Assembly: GCF_006538345.1 (NCBI RefSeq)
Contig: NZ_BJKL01000012.1
Coordinates: 1-64,000 of the forward strand
DNA length: 64,000 bases
Origin: Alteromonas sp. KUL49
GTDB lineage: Bacteria > Pseudomonadota > Gammaproteobacteria > Enterobacterales > Alteromonadaceae
Direction of reading: 5' to 3'
Part shown: one piece after another, positions 63,680-64,000 of the stretch
How positions within the stretch are numbered: the stretch's first letter is position 1
Layout of the letters: the number at the start of each line of letters is the position of its first letter
Notes under the pieces: generated by a model
What the model saw: only the letters and a program-made list of their open reading frames with translations
Databases searched by the model: none
What the model was told of the DNA's origin: nothing
Position numbers and translations under genes: made by a program

Positions 63680-64000
63680 TTATTTAAAATCTAGTGAATG
63701 AGATGCCTTCTCCCAATCAAATTTTACATAAGTTAGCTTGTTATCTGCATCGTAAAAAATCCCTTGATTCTGCCCAGCTAGCTTATCTATTGACGATACC
63801 CTAGCAAGAGTCTGAGTATCAAAAGTAACTTCCGTTTTATCCCAATTGTGAAGTACTAGCGTGATCGAACGTGACTCTGGTTTCCCTTGATAATCAAACC
63901 CTGCTCGATTAAAGGTAAATTGAGCTGTGTCGTTTACAACAGCACTAAACTCCAGTAATTCGTACGCTTGTTGTTCTATGCTACCAAAGGTTTTGCCATC
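63680..64000 (-). CDS. Probable GH31 glycoside hydrolase, C-terminal fragment
   Basis: A minus-strand frame is open from the window edge to TAA at 63680-63682 (106 residues). It begins DGKTFGSIEQQAYELLEFSA, a pattern of the C-terminal beta-sandwich (DUF5110-type) of GH31 alpha-glucosidases and relatives, and continues TRSITLVLHNW-like beta strands to HSLDFK. The catalytic domain lies outside the window. The assignment is from pattern and may be another alpha-glucan enzyme. Confidence 0.5.
   Translation of the reverse strand, partial: DGKTFGSIEQQAYELLEFSAVVNDTAQFTFNRAGFDYQGKPESRSITLVLHNWDKTEVTFDTQTLARVSSIDKLAGQNQGIFYDADNKLTYVKFDWEKASHSLDFK

Noticed and set aside
1..64000. CRISPR array, tRNA, rRNA, integrase or insertion sequence
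   Set aside because: None was recognised: no regular direct-repeat array, no cloverleaf with a CCA end, and no transposase/integrase motif in the proteins.

Overview
The window looks like the chromosome of a marine, alga-degrading gammaproteobacterium of the Alteromonadales (Alteromonas/Glaciecola/Paraglaciecola type). The basis is the moderate GC content, the housekeeping order rne / rluC-HAD / maf / yceD-rpmF-plsX-fabH-fabD-fabG-acpP-fabF-pabC-mltG-tmk-holB-tatD, a large TonB-dependent receptor, and a dense set of genes for red-algal polysaccharides. No rRNA, tRNA, CRISPR array, integrase or insertion sequence was recognised.

Layout. Bases 1-12000 are accessory: the end of a sulfatase, a PDZ protein, a crotonase, a kelch protein, Rof, a cupin/HxlR divergent pair, a complete S1-type sulfatase with a GlyGly-CTERM-like tail, two beta-lactamase-fold serine hydrolases, a membrane protein with LRV-like repeats, and a TonB-like gene split by an in-frame TAA. 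Bases 12000-21700 form an agar locus: flavin halogenase homologue, a stand-alone carbohydrate-binding-like domain, GH50 exo-agarase lipoprotein, a frameshifted SMP-30 lactonase, sugar porter, KDG-type kinase, and GH117 neoagarooligosaccharide hydrolase. Bases 22500-30000 are one minus-strand operon: TonB receptor, SapC, JmjC-type cupin, a second halogenase and a LacI regulator. Bases 30000-41700 are a xylan/xylose locus: phytanoyl-CoA-dioxygenase-like protein, Gfo/Idh oxidoreductase, GH26 lipoprotein, GH43 beta-xylosidase, TPR-sensor kinase, xylA, xylB and xylR. Bases 41700-59700 are conserved core (RNase E, fatty acid synthesis, thymidylate kinase, DNA polymerase delta prime). Bases 59700-64000 return to accessory genes: a frameshifted PNPOx-like gene, a TerB-like protein, two GNATs, PhzF, and the end of a probable GH31 enzyme.

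How it fits together (inference). GH50 would release neoagarobiose outside or at the surface, the porter would import it, and GH117 would split it to galactose and 3,6-anhydro-L-galactose; the kinase would act on the 2-keto-3-deoxy-galactonate made from the latter. GH26 and GH43 would convert an algal xylan (beta-1,3 or mixed-linkage is plausible) to xylose, taken onward by XylA and XylB under XylR. Three 14-bp LacI-type palindromes (TGTTARCGYTAACA) link the receptor operon, the divergent PhyH-like gene and GH26, two of them inside signal-peptide codons. A different palindrome (TGTTAACA core) lies upstream of the agar genes and of xylB/xylR.

Three genes carry a single disrupting change (in-frame stop at 10088, frameshifts near 17811 and 60080); these may be real decay or base errors in the assembly.
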